Assembly: GCF_002157355.1 (NCBI RefSeq)
Contig: NZ_LYMK01000004.1
Span: forward strand, 1-64,000
Origin: Variovorax sp. JS1663
GTDB lineage: Bacteria; Pseudomonadota; Gammaproteobacteria; Burkholderiales; Burkholderiaceae_C
Direction: 5' to 3'
DNA length: 64,000 nt
Shown here: piece after piece, positions 43,027-52,745 of the stretch
Numbering within the stretch: the stretch's first letter is position 1
How the letters are laid out: every line of letters starts with the position of its first letter
Translations under genes and position numbers: made by a program
Notes under the pieces: generated by a model
Told to the model about the DNA's origin: nothing
Database searches by the model: none
The model's input: the letters and a program-made list of their open reading frames with translations, nothing else

Positions 43027-45024
43027 ATGTTTTCCATCCCTTTCCTGGATCTTCCGCCGCTCGCGGCCGCCTCCGGCACGGTGCGCCTGCCGGGCTCCAA
43101 GAGCATCTCCAACCGGGTGCTGCTGCTGGCGGCGCTGGCCGGCGGCACGACCACCGTGCACGACCCACTGGACTCGGACGACACACGAGTGATGCTGGAT
43201 GCGCTGGACGCCCTCGGCTGCCGAATCGAGCGCGAGGGCGCCACGCTGCGCATCGAGGGGCTGGACGGTCGGCTGCGGACCGCGAGCGCGAAGCTCTTCC
43301 TCGGCAATGCCGGCACCGCGATGCGTCCGCTGACCGCGGCGCTGGCCCTGCTCGGCGGCGAGTTCGAGCTTTCGGGCGTGCCGCGCATGCACGAGCGCCC
43401 CATCGGCGACCTGGTCGACGCGCTGGTGCAGCTCGGCTGCCGCATCGACTACCTCGGCAATCCCGGCTATCCGCCGCTCGCCATCCATCCCGTGCCGCTC
43501 GATGCGCTGCAGCTCGACGCGCCGATTCGCGTGCGCGGTGACGTCTCGAGCCAGTTCCTGACGGCCTTGCTGCTGGCGCTGCCGCTGGCTGCCAGCAGCC
43601 GGGACATCACGATCGACGTGATGGGCGAGCTGATCTCCAAGCCTTACATCGAGATCACGCTCAACCTGCTCGCCCGCTTCGGCATCGTGGTGCGGCGCGA
43701 GGGCTGGGAGCGCTTCGTCATCCCGGCCGGCAGCCGCTATCGCTCGCCTGGGGACATCCATGTCGAGGCCGACGCTTCCTCCGCCAGCTACTTCATCGCG
43801 CTCGGCGCGATCGCCCGCGGCGAGGGCATCCGCATCGAAGGCGTGGGCGCGGATTCGATCCAGGGCGACATCCGCTTCGTCGACGCCGCCCGGCAGATGG
43901 GCGCAAGGATCGAGAGCGGCCCCAATTGGCTTACCGTCTCGCGCGACGCCTGGCCGCTCAAGGCCATCGACCTGGACGCCAACCACATCCCCGACGCCGC
44001 GATGACGCTGGCGGTGATGGCGCTCTACGCGGACGGCCCCTGCCTGCTGCGCAACATCGCGAGCTGGCGCGTCAAGGAGACCGACCGCATCGAGGCCATG
44101 ACGCAGGAACTGCGCAAGCTCGGCGCCACGGTGGAGGACGGCCCCGATTTCATCCGCGTGCATCCGCTGGGCGCGGCCGGCTGGCGCCCCGCCGCCATCC
44201 GCACCTACGACGACCACCGGGTGGCGATGTGCTTCTCGCTGGCCGCCTTCAACCCGGCCGCGCTGCCCGTGCGCATCCTCGATCCGCACTGCGTGGCCAA
44301 GACCTTTCCCGACTACTTCGAGACCCTGTTCTCGGTCGCCGAGCCGGCCGACGTGCCGGTCCTGTGCATCGACGGCCCGACCGCCTCGGGTAAGGGCACG
44401 CTGGCCGTGGCCACCGCCTATCAGCTGGGTTATCACTACCTCGACTCGGGCTCGCTTTACCGGGTCACCGGCCTGGCGATGCGCCGCAACGGCCTGGAGG
44501 CCGATGCGGCCCACGAGGCACAGATCGCCGAGTTGGCCCGCAACCTGCCTTTGCAATTCGGCGAGGGCAAGGTGCTGCTGGCCGGCGAGGATGTGAGCGA
44601 CGCCATCCGCACCGAAGCCGCCGGCATGGACGCCTCCCGCGTCTCCGCGCTGCCATCCGTGCGCGCGGCCCTGCTGTCGTTGCAGAAGAGCTTTCGCCGG
44701 CTGCCCGGCCTCGTGGCCGACGGCCGCGACATGGGCACGGTGGTCTTCCCGGATGCCCGGCTCAAGGTCTACCTCACGGCCAGCGCCTCCCAACGGGCCG
44801 AGAGGCGGCATAAGCAGTTGATTTCAAAGGGTATTTCCACTACAATCGACAGTCTTCGCGCCGATCTGGAGGCGCGCGACCAGCGGGACTCCTCCCGTAG
44901 CGTCGCGCCGCTCAAGCCGGCGCCTGATGCCCGCCTCCTGGACAACTCCTCGCTTTCGGTCGAGCAATCGGTCGATCAGGTGCTGTCCTGGTGGCAGGAA
45001 GTACAGCCCTTCGGGTCCGCCTGA
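43027..45024 (+). CDS. aroA-cmk: AroA-Cmk fusion: EPSP synthase / cytidylate kinase
   Basis: The 665-residue protein joins two enzymes. Residues about 1-440 are 3-phosphoshikimate 1-carboxyvinyltransferase ([18 protein letters not shown], then [13 protein letters not shown], and [11 protein letters not shown]). Residues about 445-665 are cytidylate kinase with P-loop GPTASGKGT (450-458), [12 protein letters not shown] and [15 protein letters not shown]. The first makes 5-enolpyruvylshikimate-3-phosphate; the second makes CDP and dCDP. The fusion is known in Comamonadaceae. It begins one base after tyrA. A rpsA promoter lies in its last 210 bases. Confidence 0.97.
   Translation: MFSIPFLDLPPLAAASGTVRLPGSKSISNRVLLLAALAGGTTTVHDPLDSDDTRVMLDALDALGCRIEREGATLRIEGLDGRLRTASAKLFLGNAGTAMRPLTAALALLGGEFELSGVPRMHERPIGDLVDALVQLGCRIDYLGNPGYPPLAIHPVPLDALQLDAPIRVRGDVSSQFLTALLLALPLAASSRDITIDVMGELISKPYIEITLNLLARFGIVVRREGWERFVIPAGSRYRSPGDIHVEADASSASYFIALGAIARGEGIRIEGVGADSIQGDIRFVDAARQMGARIESGPNWLTVSRDAWPLKAIDLDANHIPDAAMTLAVMALYADGPCLLRNIASWRVKETDRIEAMTQELRKLGATVEDGPDFIRVHPLGAAGWRPAAIRTYDDHRVAMCFSLAAFNPAALPVRILDPHCVAKTFPDYFETLFSVAEPADVPVLCIDGPTASGKGTLAVATAYQLGYHYLDSGSLYRVTGLAMRRNGLEADAAHEAQIAELARNLPLQFGEGKVLLAGEDVSDAIRTEAAGMDASRVSALPSVRAALLSLQKSFRRLPGLVADGRDMGTVVFPDARLKVYLTASASQRAERRHKQLISKGISTTIDSLRADLEARDQRDSSRSVAPLKPAPDARLLDNSSLSVEQSVDQVLSWWQEVQPFGSA
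44818..44846 (+). promoter_or_regulatory. Sigma-70 promoter for rpsA inside cmk
   Basis: TTGATT (44818-44823), a 17-base spacer and TACAAT (44841-44846) form a near-consensus sigma-70 promoter. It lies in the cmk part of the fusion, about 340 bases before rpsA. In E. coli rpsA promoters also lie in or near cmk. Confidence 0.7.
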
Positions 45025-45038
45025 AGGGTGTTTTCGGT

Positions 45039-45079
45039 CCAGCAGGTTCCCTCCGCGCGACAGCGCACTGGCCTGCTGG
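45039..45079 (+). promoter_or_regulatory. Long-range inverted repeat in the rpsA leader
   Basis: CCAGCAGG (45039-45046) and CCTGCTGG (45072-45079) can pair over a 25-base loop. The leader from the internal promoter to rpsA is about 330 bases. S1 is autoregulated through leader structure in E. coli; here this is inference. Confidence 0.45.
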
Positions 45080-45186
45080 TTGTTCAACTCAACCGGGCTC
45101 TCAAGCCCACAACCAACCGCCGTTTCCAGACCCACACAGCCGCAATGGTGCGACTGTCAACCCTGCGTGACGGAAGGAACTGACAC

Positions 45187-46875
45187 ATGTCTGAATCTTT
45201 TGCCGAACTGTTCGAAGAGTCCCTGAAGCGTTCCGAGATGCGCAGCGGCGAGGTCATCACCGCCGAAGTCGTGCGCGTCGAGCACAACCACGTCGTGGTC
45301 AATGCCGGCCTCAAGTCCGAAGCCTACGTGCCGATCGAGGAGTTCAAGAACGACAAGGGTGAACTCGAAGTCCAGGCCGGCGATTTCGTCTCCGTGGCCA
45401 TCGGCAGCGTCGAGAACGGCTACGGCGACACCATCCTCTCGCGCGACACCGCCAAGCGCCTGGCCTCGTGGCTGGCGCTCGAGAAGGCGCTCGAATCCGG
45501 CGATTTCGTCACCGGCACCACCAGCGGCAAGGTCAAGGGCGGCCTGACGGTGCTGGTCAACGGCATCCGCGCCTTCCTGCCGGGCTCGCTGATCGACACC
45601 CGTCCGATCAAGGACCTGACCCCCTTCGAGAACAAGACCCTCGAATTCAAGGTCATCAAGCTCGACCGCAAGCGCAATAACGTCGTGCTGTCGCGCCGTG
45701 CCGTGGTCGAGGCCAGCATGGGCGAAGAGCGCGCCAAGCTGATGGAAACGCTCAAGGAAGGCGCCATCGTCCGCGGCGTGGTCAAGAACATCACCGAGTA
45801 CGGCGCCTTCGTCGACCTCGGCGGCATCGACGGCCTGCTGCACATCACCGACATGGCCTGGCGCCGCGTGCGCCACCCCAGCGAAGTGGTGCAGGCCGGC
45901 CAGGAAATCACGGCCAAGATCCTCAAGTTCGACACCGAGAAAAACCGCGTCTCGCTGGGCCTCAAGCAGATGGGCGACGACCCCTGGATGGGCGTCTCGC
46001 GCCGCTACCCGCAGGGCACGCGCCTGTTCGGCAAGGTCACGAACATCGCCGACTACGGCGCCTTCGTCGAGCTCGAGCCCGGCATCGAGGGCCTGGTGCA
46101 CGTGTCCGAGATGGACTGGACCAACAAGAACATCGCCCCCAGCAAGATCGTCTCGCTGGGCGACGAGGTCGAGGTCATGGTCCTGGAAATCGACGAGGAC
46201 AAGCGCCGCATCAGCCTGGGCATGAAGCAGTGCAAGGCCAACCCGTGGCAGGAATTCGCGCAGAACACCAAGCGCGGTGACCGCGTCAAGGGCCCGATCA
46301 AGTCGATCACCGACTTCGGCGTGTTCGTCGGCCTGGCTGCCGGCATCGACGGCCTGGTGCACCTGTCCGACCTCTCGTGGAACGAGCCCGGCGAAACCGC
46401 CGTGCGCAACTACAAGAAGGGCCAGGAAGTCGAGGCGATCGTGCTGGCCGTGGACGTGGACCGCGAGCGCATCAGCCTGGGCATCAAGCAGCTGGACAGC
46501 GACCCCTTCACCACCTTCACCACGGTGAATGACAAGGGCCAGGTCGTGACCGGCAAGGTCAAGACCGTCGACCCGCGCGGCGCCGAGATCGACCTCGGCA
46601 ACGACATCGTCGGCTACCTGCGCGCCAGCGAGATCTCCCGCGACCGCGTGGAAGATGCCCGCAACGTGCTCAAGGAAGGCGACGAGGTCACCGCCCTGGT
46701 GGTCAACGTGGACCGCAAGACCCGCAACATCCAGCTGTCGATCAAGCAGAAGGACCTGGCCGACGAGCAAGGCGCGATGGCCAACCTGAGCCAGCAGTCG
46801 GCACGCGAGAACGCGGGCACGACCAGCCTGGGCGCGCTGCTGCGCGCCAAGCTGGACAGCTCCAACGAGAAGTAA
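45187..46875 (+). CDS. rpsA: 30S ribosomal protein S1
   Basis: The 562-residue protein has six S1 (OB-fold) repeats, which bind mRNA and bring it to the 30S subunit. Repeats start near residues 18, 105, 190, 275, 362 and 450; examples are [21 protein letters not shown] and [20 protein letters not shown]. Length is normal for Proteobacteria. AAGGAA precedes the ATG by about 9 bases. It follows aroA-cmk by 162 bases and is followed by ihfB, the order conserved in Proteobacteria. The ihfB Shine-Dalgarno-like AAGGAG overlaps its stop codon. Confidence 0.98.
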   Translation: MSESFAELFEESLKRSEMRSGEVITAEVVRVEHNHVVVNAGLKSEAYVPIEEFKNDKGELEVQAGDFVSVAIGSVENGYGDTILSRDTAKRLASWLALEKALESGDFVTGTTSGKVKGGLTVLVNGIRAFLPGSLIDTRPIKDLTPFENKTLEFKVIKLDRKRNNVVLSRRAVVEASMGEERAKLMETLKEGAIVRGVVKNITEYGAFVDLGGIDGLLHITDMAWRRVRHPSEVVQAGQEITAKILKFDTEKNRVSLGLKQMGDDPWMGVSRRYPQGTRLFGKVTNIADYGAFVELEPGIEGLVHVSEMDWTNKNIAPSKIVSLGDEVEVMVLEIDEDKRRISLGMKQCKANPWQEFAQNTKRGDRVKGPIKSITDFGVFVGLAAGIDGLVHLSDLSWNEPGETAVRNYKKGQEVEAIVLAVDVDRERISLGIKQLDSDPFTTFTTVNDKGQVVTGKVKTVDPRGAEIDLGNDIVGYLRASEISRDRVEDARNVLKEGDEVTALVVNVDRKTRNIQLSIKQKDLADEQGAMANLSQQSARENAGTTSLGALLRAKLDSSNEK

Positions 46876-46883
46876 GGAGTGAA

Positions 46884-46910
46884 CACGGGACCGGCCCGGC
46901 CGGTCCCGTG
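46884..46910 (+). promoter_or_regulatory. Hairpin between the ihfB Shine-Dalgarno and its start
   Basis: CACGGGACCGGC-CCG-GCCGGTCCCGTG is a perfect 12 bp stem with a 3-base loop. AAGGAG (46874-46879) lies 4 bases before it and the ihfB ATG 8 bases after it. When folded, the stem would bring AAGGAG to about 12 bases from the ATG; unfolded, it is 39 bases away. No T-tract follows, so it is not an intrinsic terminator. Confidence 0.7.
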
Positions 46911-46918
46911 ACCTTCGA

Positions 46919-47239
46919 ATGACCCGTTCGGACCTCGTCGAAGAACTCGCGGCCCGCTTCGCCCAGCTCACGCACCGCGATGCCGAATCCGCCGTCAAGA
47001 CCATTCTCGACGCGATGAGCGACGCCCTCGTGCGTGGCCACCGCATCGAGATTCGCGGCTTCGGCAGCTTCACGGTGAACCGGCGCCCACCGCGCATCGG
47101 GCGCAACCCGCGTTCGGGCGAAAGCGTGCAGATTCCCGAGAAGCGCGTGCCGCACTTCAAGCCGGGCAAGGCCCTGCGCGAAGCAGTCGATGCGCGCACG
47201 GCGGAGCTCGATGCCCGCCAACGTCAGCAGGAAGGCTGA
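46919..47239 (+). CDS. ihfB: Integration host factor subunit beta
   Basis: The 106-residue DNA-bending protein pairs with IHF-alpha. [14 protein letters not shown] at the N-terminus, [26 protein letters not shown] with the beta-ribbon arm residues (Pro at the tip; the stretch is about residues 43-68), and [11 protein letters not shown] at the C-terminus identify it. It is followed by a short polar tail. Start is firm by family, although no Shine-Dalgarno lies within 15 bases of the ATG; a hairpin occupies the space. Confidence 0.96.
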   Translation: MTRSDLVEELAARFAQLTHRDAESAVKTILDAMSDALVRGHRIEIRGFGSFTVNRRPPRIGRNPRSGESVQIPEKRVPHFKPGKALREAVDARTAELDARQRQQEG

Positions 47240-47271
47240 AGCATAGAATTCCCCCGCCAACGGGGACGCGC

Positions 47272-47592
47272 ATGAAATATCTCCTGTGGCTGCTCAAGGC
47301 AGCCATTTTTTTTACCCTCTTCGCCTTCGCGCTGAACAACCAGCACGACGCCACCGTCTACTTCTTCTTCGGCACCTCCTGGCGCGCCCCGCTGGTGCTG
47401 GTCGTGCTCGCGGCCTTCGCCGGCGGCCTCGTGGCCGGCGCACTCGGCATGCTGCCGGGCTGGTGGAAGCACCGCAGCGCCGCGGCGCAGTTGCCGCCTA
47501 TGAACACGACGCCTCCCGCAAGCGCCGGCACGCCCCTTGCGTCGGCACCCGCCGCCACCGACCTTCCTGCCGTACGCCAACATGGACTTTGA
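47272..47592 (+). CDS. lapA: LapA family membrane protein (DUF1049)
   Basis: The 106-residue protein has two transmembrane helices (about 4-22 and 42-63) with a short periplasmic loop carrying NNQHDATVYFFFG, the usual LapA pattern, and a Pro/Ala/Thr-rich cytosolic tail. LapA acts with LapB in LPS assembly control. Its stop overlaps the lapB start region by 11 bases, so the two are coupled. In E. coli lapAB also follow other genes of envelope or translation. Confidence 0.9.
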   Translation: MKYLLWLLKAAIFFTLFAFALNNQHDATVYFFFGTSWRAPLVLVVLAAFAGGLVAGALGMLPGWWKHRSAAAQLPPMNTTPPASAGTPLASAPAATDLPAVRQHGL

Positions 47593-48766
47593 TTTCAGTT
47601 GGCTGCTGCTCGGCCTGCCACTGGCCTTTGTCCTGGGCTGGCTCGCCTCGCGCTTCGACCTGCGGCAGTTGCGCATCGAGAACCGCCAAGCGCCCAAGGC
47701 CTATTTCCGCGGCCTCAACTTCCTGCTCAACGAGCAGCAGGACCAGGCCATCGACGCCTTCATCGAAGCGGTGCAGAACGACCCCGATACCCAGGAGCTG
47801 CACTTCGCGCTCGGCAACCTGTTCCGCCGCCGCGGCGAATACCAGCGCGCCGTGCGCGTGCACGAGCACCTGCTCGGCCGGGGCGACCTGAGCCGCGCCG
47901 ACCGCGACCGGGCCCAGCATGCCCTGGCGCAGGACTTCCTGCGCGCCGGCCTCCTCGACCGCGCAGAGGCTGCGCTGCAGAAGCTCGAAGGGACGCGCTA
48001 CGAGAACGAGGCCCGGCTCGCACTCCTCGCCATCTATGAACGCTCGCGCGAGTGGGCGCAGGCCGCCGCGGTGGCGCAGAAGCTCGACGAGACCGAGCAG
48101 GCCAGCTACAGCGTGCGCCGCGCCCACCATCTCTGCGAGCAGGCTGCCGAGCAGGTGACGGCTGGCGACGTCGCGGGCGCGGAGCAGTTGCTGGCCCAGG
48201 CGACCGCCCTCGCACCACAGGCGCCGCGTCCGGCCATCGATACCGCTGCCTTGAAGCTGCGCAACGGCGATTCCGCCGGCGCCTACGAGACGCTGGCGGC
48301 CCTGTGCGACACCGCGCCGCTGGCTTTGCCGCTCTACGCGGCCATGCTGCAGCAGGCCGCGGTCGCATCGCAGCGCGGCGGCGAGGCGCTGCTGACGCTG
48401 CAGCGCCGCTATGCCGAGTCACCTTCCATCGACGTGCTCGAAGCGATCATGGCGCTGGGCGGCACGCCGATGATGCCGGAAGACGCCGTGACGGAGGAAG
48501 CCGGCGCGCCCGAGCCGCGCGACGGCTACATCGCGCACCTGAGCCATCAACCCTCCCTGGTCGCCGCCTCGCGCTGGCTGGCCGGCGAGCACTTCGCCCA
48601 CGAGCAGTACCGCCAGCCGGTGCAGCGCGCGCTGGACCAGGCTACGCGCCCGCTCATGCGCTATCGCTGCGCCGCCTGCGGCTTCGAGGCGCACCAGCAC
48701 TTCTGGCACTGCCCCGGCTGCCAGGCCTGGGACAGCTACCCGCCGCGTCGCGTCGAAGAACTCTGA
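47582..48766 (+). CDS. lapB: LPS assembly protein LapB (YciM)
   Basis: The 394-residue protein has an N-terminal membrane anchor (about 5-22), TPR repeats (about 45-320; AYFRGLNFLLNEQQDQAIDAF is the first), and a C-terminal rubredoxin-like zinc ribbon CAACGFEAHQHFWHCPGC. In E. coli LapB brings LpxC to FtsH and so limits lipid A synthesis. The ATG at 47582 is chosen for the anchor; the frame extends 15 codons upstream. It lies inside the lapA tail. Confidence 0.94.
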   Translation: MDFDFSWLLLGLPLAFVLGWLASRFDLRQLRIENRQAPKAYFRGLNFLLNEQQDQAIDAFIEAVQNDPDTQELHFALGNLFRRRGEYQRAVRVHEHLLGRGDLSRADRDRAQHALAQDFLRAGLLDRAEAALQKLEGTRYENEARLALLAIYERSREWAQAAAVAQKLDETEQASYSVRRAHHLCEQAAEQVTAGDVAGAEQLLAQATALAPQAPRPAIDTAALKLRNGDSAGAYETLAALCDTAPLALPLYAAMLQQAAVASQRGGEALLTLQRRYAESPSIDVLEAIMALGGTPMMPEDAVTEEAGAPEPRDGYIAHLSHQPSLVAASRWLAGEHFAHEQYRQPVQRALDQATRPLMRYRCAACGFEAHQHFWHCPGCQAWDSYPPRRVEEL

Positions 48767-48846
48767 AATCCCTCAAATTGTCGCAACCCCAACGACATCC
48801 GCGACCTTGTCGTTGAAACTCGCACCGCCAGCAGCCCGCTGGCAAC

Positions 48847-48865
48847 GGGACGTGCAAAGCGTCCC
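48847..48865 (+). other. Hairpin in the lapB-HHH gene spacer
   Basis: GGGACG and CGTCCC (6 bp) flank a TGCAAAG loop, 31 bases before the HHH protein start. No T-run follows directly. The 130-base spacer holds no other feature that I can see. Confidence 0.35.
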
Positions 48866-48896
48866 GGTTCATCACAATCACGCAGGGAACATCAAT

Positions 48897-49244
48897 ATGT
48901 TGAAAAAGATCCTGGCCATCGCGGCCATGCTGCTGGCGGCCGCCTCCTCCTGGGCTGCTGTCGATGCCAACAAGGCAAGCGACGCCGAGCTCGATGCGAT
49001 CAAGGGCGTCGGCCCGTCGCTCTCCAAGCGCATCATCGACGCGCGCAAGAACGGCAACTTCAAGGACTGGCCTGACTTCATGGCACGCGTCAAGGGCGTG
49101 AAGGAGAACAAGGCCAACAAGCTGTCGGCCGAGGGCCTGACCGTCAATGGCCAGAGCTTCGGCGGGGCGGCCCCGAGCAAGGTCGCGAAGGCCGAGACCA
49201 AAAAGGACAAGGCCGAGACCAGGAAGAGCGACGCCAAGCCCTGA
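48897..49244 (+). CDS. ComEA-like helix-hairpin-helix protein
   Basis: The 115-residue precursor has a signal peptide (about 1-21, cut after WAA) and a helix-hairpin-helix domain: VDANKASDAELDAIKGVGPSLSKRIIDARKNGNF is the stretch at about 22-55, with the GVGP turn that contacts the DNA backbone. The C-terminal 25 residues are Lys/Ala/Glu-rich. ComEA proteins bind incoming DNA in the periplasm in natural transformation; no other competence gene is here, so a role in transformation is only possible. A terminator follows at 49277-49301. Confidence 0.88.
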   Translation: MLKKILAIAAMLLAAASSWAAVDANKASDAELDAIKGVGPSLSKRIIDARKNGNFKDWPDFMARVKGVKENKANKLSAEGLTVNGQSFGGAAPSKVAKAETKKDKAETRKSDAKP

Positions 49245-49276
49245 CCATCCCGCGGCCCTGATGCCGCGATGCAGCG

Positions 49277-49301
49277 AAGCCGCCCCGAGGGGCGGCTTTT
49301 T
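49277..49301 (+). terminator. Intrinsic terminator after the HHH gene
   Basis: AAGCCGCCCC-GA-GGGGCGGCTT forms a 9-10 bp GC-rich stem followed by TTTT then C. It lies 33 bases after the HHH gene stop and ends the plus-strand core block before the TRAP genes. Confidence 0.93.
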
Positions 49302-49406
49302 CGTTGGCGCCACCAGCCACGCGCTCAGGGGAAAGCCTCACGCGATGGCCCGATATTTGCACGTATGCTCGCCGACGCACATTTCATCGTACGTTCTGGA
49401 GAGCCC

Positions 49407-50375
49407 ATGAATCACAAGTTCGGCATCGCCCTCGCTGGCCTCACCCTTGGCGCAGCGGCCTTTGCACAGGCCAAGTGGGACCTGCCCACCGCCTACCCCG
49501 CCACCAACTACCACACCGAGAACATCACCCAGTTCGCGAAAGACGTGGACGCGGCAACCGGCGGCAAGCTCAAGGTCAACGTGCACGCGAACGCCTCGCT
49601 CTTCAAGGCGCCCGAGATCAAGCGCGCCGTGCAGAGCGGCCAGGCCCAGGCGGGCGAGATCCTGCTGGCCAACTTCGCCAACGAGAACCCGATCTACGCG
49701 CTGGACGGCGTGCCTTTCCTGGCCACCACCTACCCCGAGGCAAAGAAGCTGTACGACGCCTCCAAGCCGGCGATGGAGAAGCTGCTCGCCGCGCAGGGCA
49801 TCAAGGTCCTGTTCATGGTGCCGTGGGCGCCGCAGGGCATCTACGTGAAGAAGGAGATCGGCTCGGTGGCCGACCTGCGCGGCATCAAGTGGCGTGCCTA
49901 CAGCCCGGCTACGGCCAAGATCGCCGAGTTGATCGGCGCGCAGCCAGTGCAGATCCAGCAGGCCGAACTGAGCGCCGCCATGGCGACCGGCGTGATCGAG
50001 AGCTACATGAGCTCCGGCTCGACCGGCTACGACACCAAGACCTACGAGCACATCAAGAACTTCTACGACACGCGCGCCTGGATTCCCAAAAACGCGGTGC
50101 TGGTCAACATCAAGGCCTTCGATGCGCTCGATGCCACGACCAAGGCCGCCGTCACCAAGGCGGCCGCCGATGCCGAGGCGCGCGGGTGGAAGGTCGCCCA
50201 GGAGAAGAACGACGAGTACAAGCGCCTGTTGGCCGAGCGCGGCATGAAGATCCACCAGCCCTCGGCCAAGCTCGACGCCGACATGCGCCAGGTCGGCGGC
50301 ATCATGCAGGCCGACTGGCTCAAGGCGGCCGGTGCCGACGGCCAGGCGATCGTCGACACCTACAAGAAAAAGTAG
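49407..50375 (+). CDS. TRAP transporter substrate-binding protein DctP
   Basis: The 322-residue periplasmic binding protein has a signal peptide (about 1-20, cut after AQA) and a DctP/TAXI-type fold of two domains. KWDLPTAYPATNYHTENI begins the mature part; the Arg of WRAYSPATAKIAE, in the sequence GIKWRAYS, is the usual carboxylate-binding Arg. Substrate is a carboxylate in most family members; which one is not clear. It begins the P-Q-M TRAP order, 6 bases before the DctQ gene. Confidence 0.92.
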   Translation: MNHKFGIALAGLTLGAAAFAQAKWDLPTAYPATNYHTENITQFAKDVDAATGGKLKVNVHANASLFKAPEIKRAVQSGQAQAGEILLANFANENPIYALDGVPFLATTYPEAKKLYDASKPAMEKLLAAQGIKVLFMVPWAPQGIYVKKEIGSVADLRGIKWRAYSPATAKIAELIGAQPVQIQQAELSAAMATGVIESYMSSGSTGYDTKTYEHIKNFYDTRAWIPKNAVLVNIKAFDALDATTKAAVTKAAADAEARGWKVAQEKNDEYKRLLAERGMKIHQPSAKLDADMRQVGGIMQADWLKAAGADGQAIVDTYKKK

Positions 50376-50380
50376 TGCCC

Positions 50381-50971
50381 ATGCGCCGCAGGGCCGATCC
50401 CAAGGCGAATACCGCAGCCGAAGGCGAAGGTACTCCAGTGCGCCGCTGGCTGAACCGCCTCTACGACGGCGCGGGCGCGCTCGGCGCCTTCTGCGTGTTC
50501 CTGATCTTCGTGCTGATGATCATCGCCGGCGTGGGGCGCCAGATGAACTGGCACGTGAGCGGCATGAACGACGCGGTCGCGTGGCTGTGTGCCGCAGCCT
50601 CCTTCTTCGCCATGGCCCATGCCTTCCGCCATGGCGACTTCGTGCGCGTGACGCTTCTGCTCGACTCCGTGCCGCTGAAGGTGCGCCGCGCGCTCGACGT
50701 CACGTGCCTGCTGATCGCGGCGGTAGCGGTGGCCTACCTCACCTACTGGGCCACCAGCTTCACCTGGGAAAGCTATGAGTTCGCCGAGATGGCGACCGGC
50801 CTGCTGGTGATCCCCATCTGGATTCCGCAATCGACCTTCGTCATCGGCTGCTGGCTGCTGCTCATCGCGATGATCGACGAGCTGGTCGGCGTGGTGCGCG
50901 GCGAGAAGCCCAGCTACCAGCGCGCGGTCGAAGAGCGGCACGCAGCCGGCGACTTTTCCTCCGACATCTAG
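50381..50971 (+). CDS. TRAP transporter small permease DctQ
   Basis: The 196-residue membrane subunit has four transmembrane helices (about 38-60, 70-88, 107-127, 148-168), typical of DctQ; the second is followed by AHAFRHGDFVRVTLL, a family motif. It makes the permease with the large subunit. An Arg/Gln-rich N-terminus precedes helix 1. Its ATG is 6 bases after the DctP stop, and the large-subunit GTG follows 18 bases after its stop. Confidence 0.9.
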   Translation: MRRRADPKANTAAEGEGTPVRRWLNRLYDGAGALGAFCVFLIFVLMIIAGVGRQMNWHVSGMNDAVAWLCAAASFFAMAHAFRHGDFVRVTLLLDSVPLKVRRALDVTCLLIAAVAVAYLTYWATSFTWESYEFAEMATGLLVIPIWIPQSTFVIGCWLLLIAMIDELVGVVRGEKPSYQRAVEERHAAGDFSSDI

Positions 50972-50988
50972 AACAACAGAGGACTCTC

Positions 50989-52302
50989 GTGCTCGACACC
51001 CTCCTCATGGGCGCGCTGCTGCTCGCCATCATGCTGGTGCTGCTGGCGGGCGGCGTCTGGATCGCGATGACGCTGGCCATCGTCGGCTGGGTCGGCCAGG
51101 CCTTCTTCACCAGCACGCTGCCCGGCAAGAACCTGTTCTCCGCCTTCTGGGAGAGCAACGCCAGCTGGGAGCTGGCGGCCCTGCCGCTGTTCATCTGGAT
51201 GGGGGAGATCCTGTTCCGCACGCGGCTCTCCGAAGAAATGTTCGAGGGCCTGCGCCCCTGGCTCAACCGCGTGCCGGGCCGGCTGATGCACACCACCATC
51301 CTCGGCTGCGGCGTGTTCGGCTCGGTGTCGGGCTCCTCGGCCGCGACCTGCGCGACCATCGCCAAGGTCGCACTGCCGGAACTCAAGCGCCGCGGCTACA
51401 ACGAGAAGCTGGCCATCGGCTCGCTCGCCACGGCCGGCACGCTGGGCATCCTGATCCCGCCCTCGATCACGATGGTGGTCTACGCGGTGGCGGCCGACGC
51501 CTCCATCATCCGCATCTTCCTCGCCGGCTTCCTGCCGGGGCTGCTGCTGATGCTGCTGTTCTCCGGCTACATCGGCTGGTGGAGCCTGCGCCATCCCGAC
51601 CAGGTGCCGCCGGCCGATCCGCCCACCAGCCTGCGCGAGAAGATCCGCCTGTCCGGCAACCTGATCCCGTGCGGCCTGCTGATCGTCTTCATCGTCTGGG
51701 TGCTGGTTGCGGGCTGGGCCACGGCCACCGAGTGCGCGGCCTTCGGCGTGCTGGGCTCGCTGGCCATCGCGGCCTGGGGCCGCAGCCTCACATGGCAGAA
51801 CTTCAAGGACGGCCTGATGGGCGCGACCCGCACCAGCTGCATGATCATGTTCATCCTGGCCGGGGCCGCCTTCCTGACCAAGACCATGGCCTTCACCGGC
51901 ATCCCGCGCGAACTGGCCGAATGGGTGGACAGCATGCACCTGTCGCCCTACGCGCTGATCGGCGCGCTGGTGCTGGTGTACCTGGTGCTGGGCACCGCGC
52001 TCGACGGCATCAGCATGATCGTGCTCACCGCGGCAGTGGTGCTGCCGATGGTGCAGAAGGCCGGCTTCGACCTGGTGTGGTTCGGCATCTTCGTGGTGCT
52101 GCTGGTGGAGATCGCCGAAGTCACGCCGCCGGTGGGCTTCAACCTCTTCGTGCTGCAGAACATGACGGGCAAGGACAGCAACGTGATCGCCAAGGCGGCG
52201 ATCCCCTTCTTCTTCTGCCTGGTGCTGTGCATCGCCGTCATCACCGTGTTCCCCGGCATCGTGACGGTGCTGCCCAACGTGGTCATGGGCGTGGAGAAAT
52301 GA
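50989..52302 (+). CDS. TRAP transporter large permease DctM
   Basis: The 437-residue subunit has about 12 hydrophobic helices and the DctM signatures FGSVSGSSAATCATIAKVA and GTLGILIPPSITMVVYA, with TPPVGFNLFVLQ near the end. It drives solute import with a sodium or proton gradient. The start is a GTG at 50989 (GAGGA upstream). The next gene, crcB, starts 18 bases after its stop, so crcB may be part of the operon. Confidence 0.93.
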   Translation: MLDTLLMGALLLAIMLVLLAGGVWIAMTLAIVGWVGQAFFTSTLPGKNLFSAFWESNASWELAALPLFIWMGEILFRTRLSEEMFEGLRPWLNRVPGRLMHTTILGCGVFGSVSGSSAATCATIAKVALPELKRRGYNEKLAIGSLATAGTLGILIPPSITMVVYAVAADASIIRIFLAGFLPGLLLMLLFSGYIGWWSLRHPDQVPPADPPTSLREKIRLSGNLIPCGLLIVFIVWVLVAGWATATECAAFGVLGSLAIAAWGRSLTWQNFKDGLMGATRTSCMIMFILAGAAFLTKTMAFTGIPRELAEWVDSMHLSPYALIGALVLVYLVLGTALDGISMIVLTAAVVLPMVQKAGFDLVWFGIFVVLLVEIAEVTPPVGFNLFVLQNMTGKDSNVIAKAAIPFFFCLVLCIAVITVFPGIVTVLPNVVMGVEK

Positions 52303-52320
52303 AGGACTAGGATCGGCGCC

Positions 52321-52692
52321 GTGCTGCCCGTCCTCGCCATCTGCATCGGCGCCTCCTTCGGCGCGCTCGCCCGCTGGGGCCTGGGCCTGTGGCTCAGCAC
52401 CGGCGCCTTCCCGTGGGGCACGCTGGCCTCCAACCTGATCGGCGGCTACCTGATCGGCCTCGCGGTCGCCATGTTCCAGGCCATGCCGCAGCTCGATCCG
52501 GCCTGGCGCCTGCTGCTGATCACCGGCTTCCTCGGCGGCCTCACCACCTTCTCCAGCTTCTCGGCCGAAGTGGTGGCGATGCTCATGCAGAACCGCTTCG
52601 CGCTGGCCCTCGGCACCGCGGCGCTGCATGTCGCCGGCTCGCTCGTCCTGACCTGGCTGGGCATCCGCACCGTGCAGCATTTCACCGCCTGA
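52321..52692 (+). CDS. crcB: Fluoride channel CrcB (Fluc)
   Basis: The 123-residue protein has four helices and the Fluc signatures: [10 protein letters not shown] at the N-terminus, [15 protein letters not shown] (pore Asn), and [15 protein letters not shown] with the Phe box. It lets fluoride leave the cell. The start is a GTG at 52321, 18 bases after the DctM stop, so it appears to be an addition to the TRAP operon; I see no crcB-type fluoride riboswitch in the short gap. It precedes the Mrp operon by 53 bases. Confidence 0.93.
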   Translation: MLPVLAICIGASFGALARWGLGLWLSTGAFPWGTLASNLIGGYLIGLAVAMFQAMPQLDPAWRLLLITGFLGGLTTFSSFSAEVVAMLMQNRFALALGTAALHVAGSLVLTWLGIRTVQHFTA

Positions 52693-52745
52693 GCGCTGGG
52701 ACCGCAGGGGCTCGGCACAGGGGGCGGTCGATAGAATCGACCGCG

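Noticed and set aside
52303..52320. Fluoride riboswitch before crcB
   Set aside because: The gap is only 18 bases, too short, and no crcB-motif is visible in the preceding dctM end.
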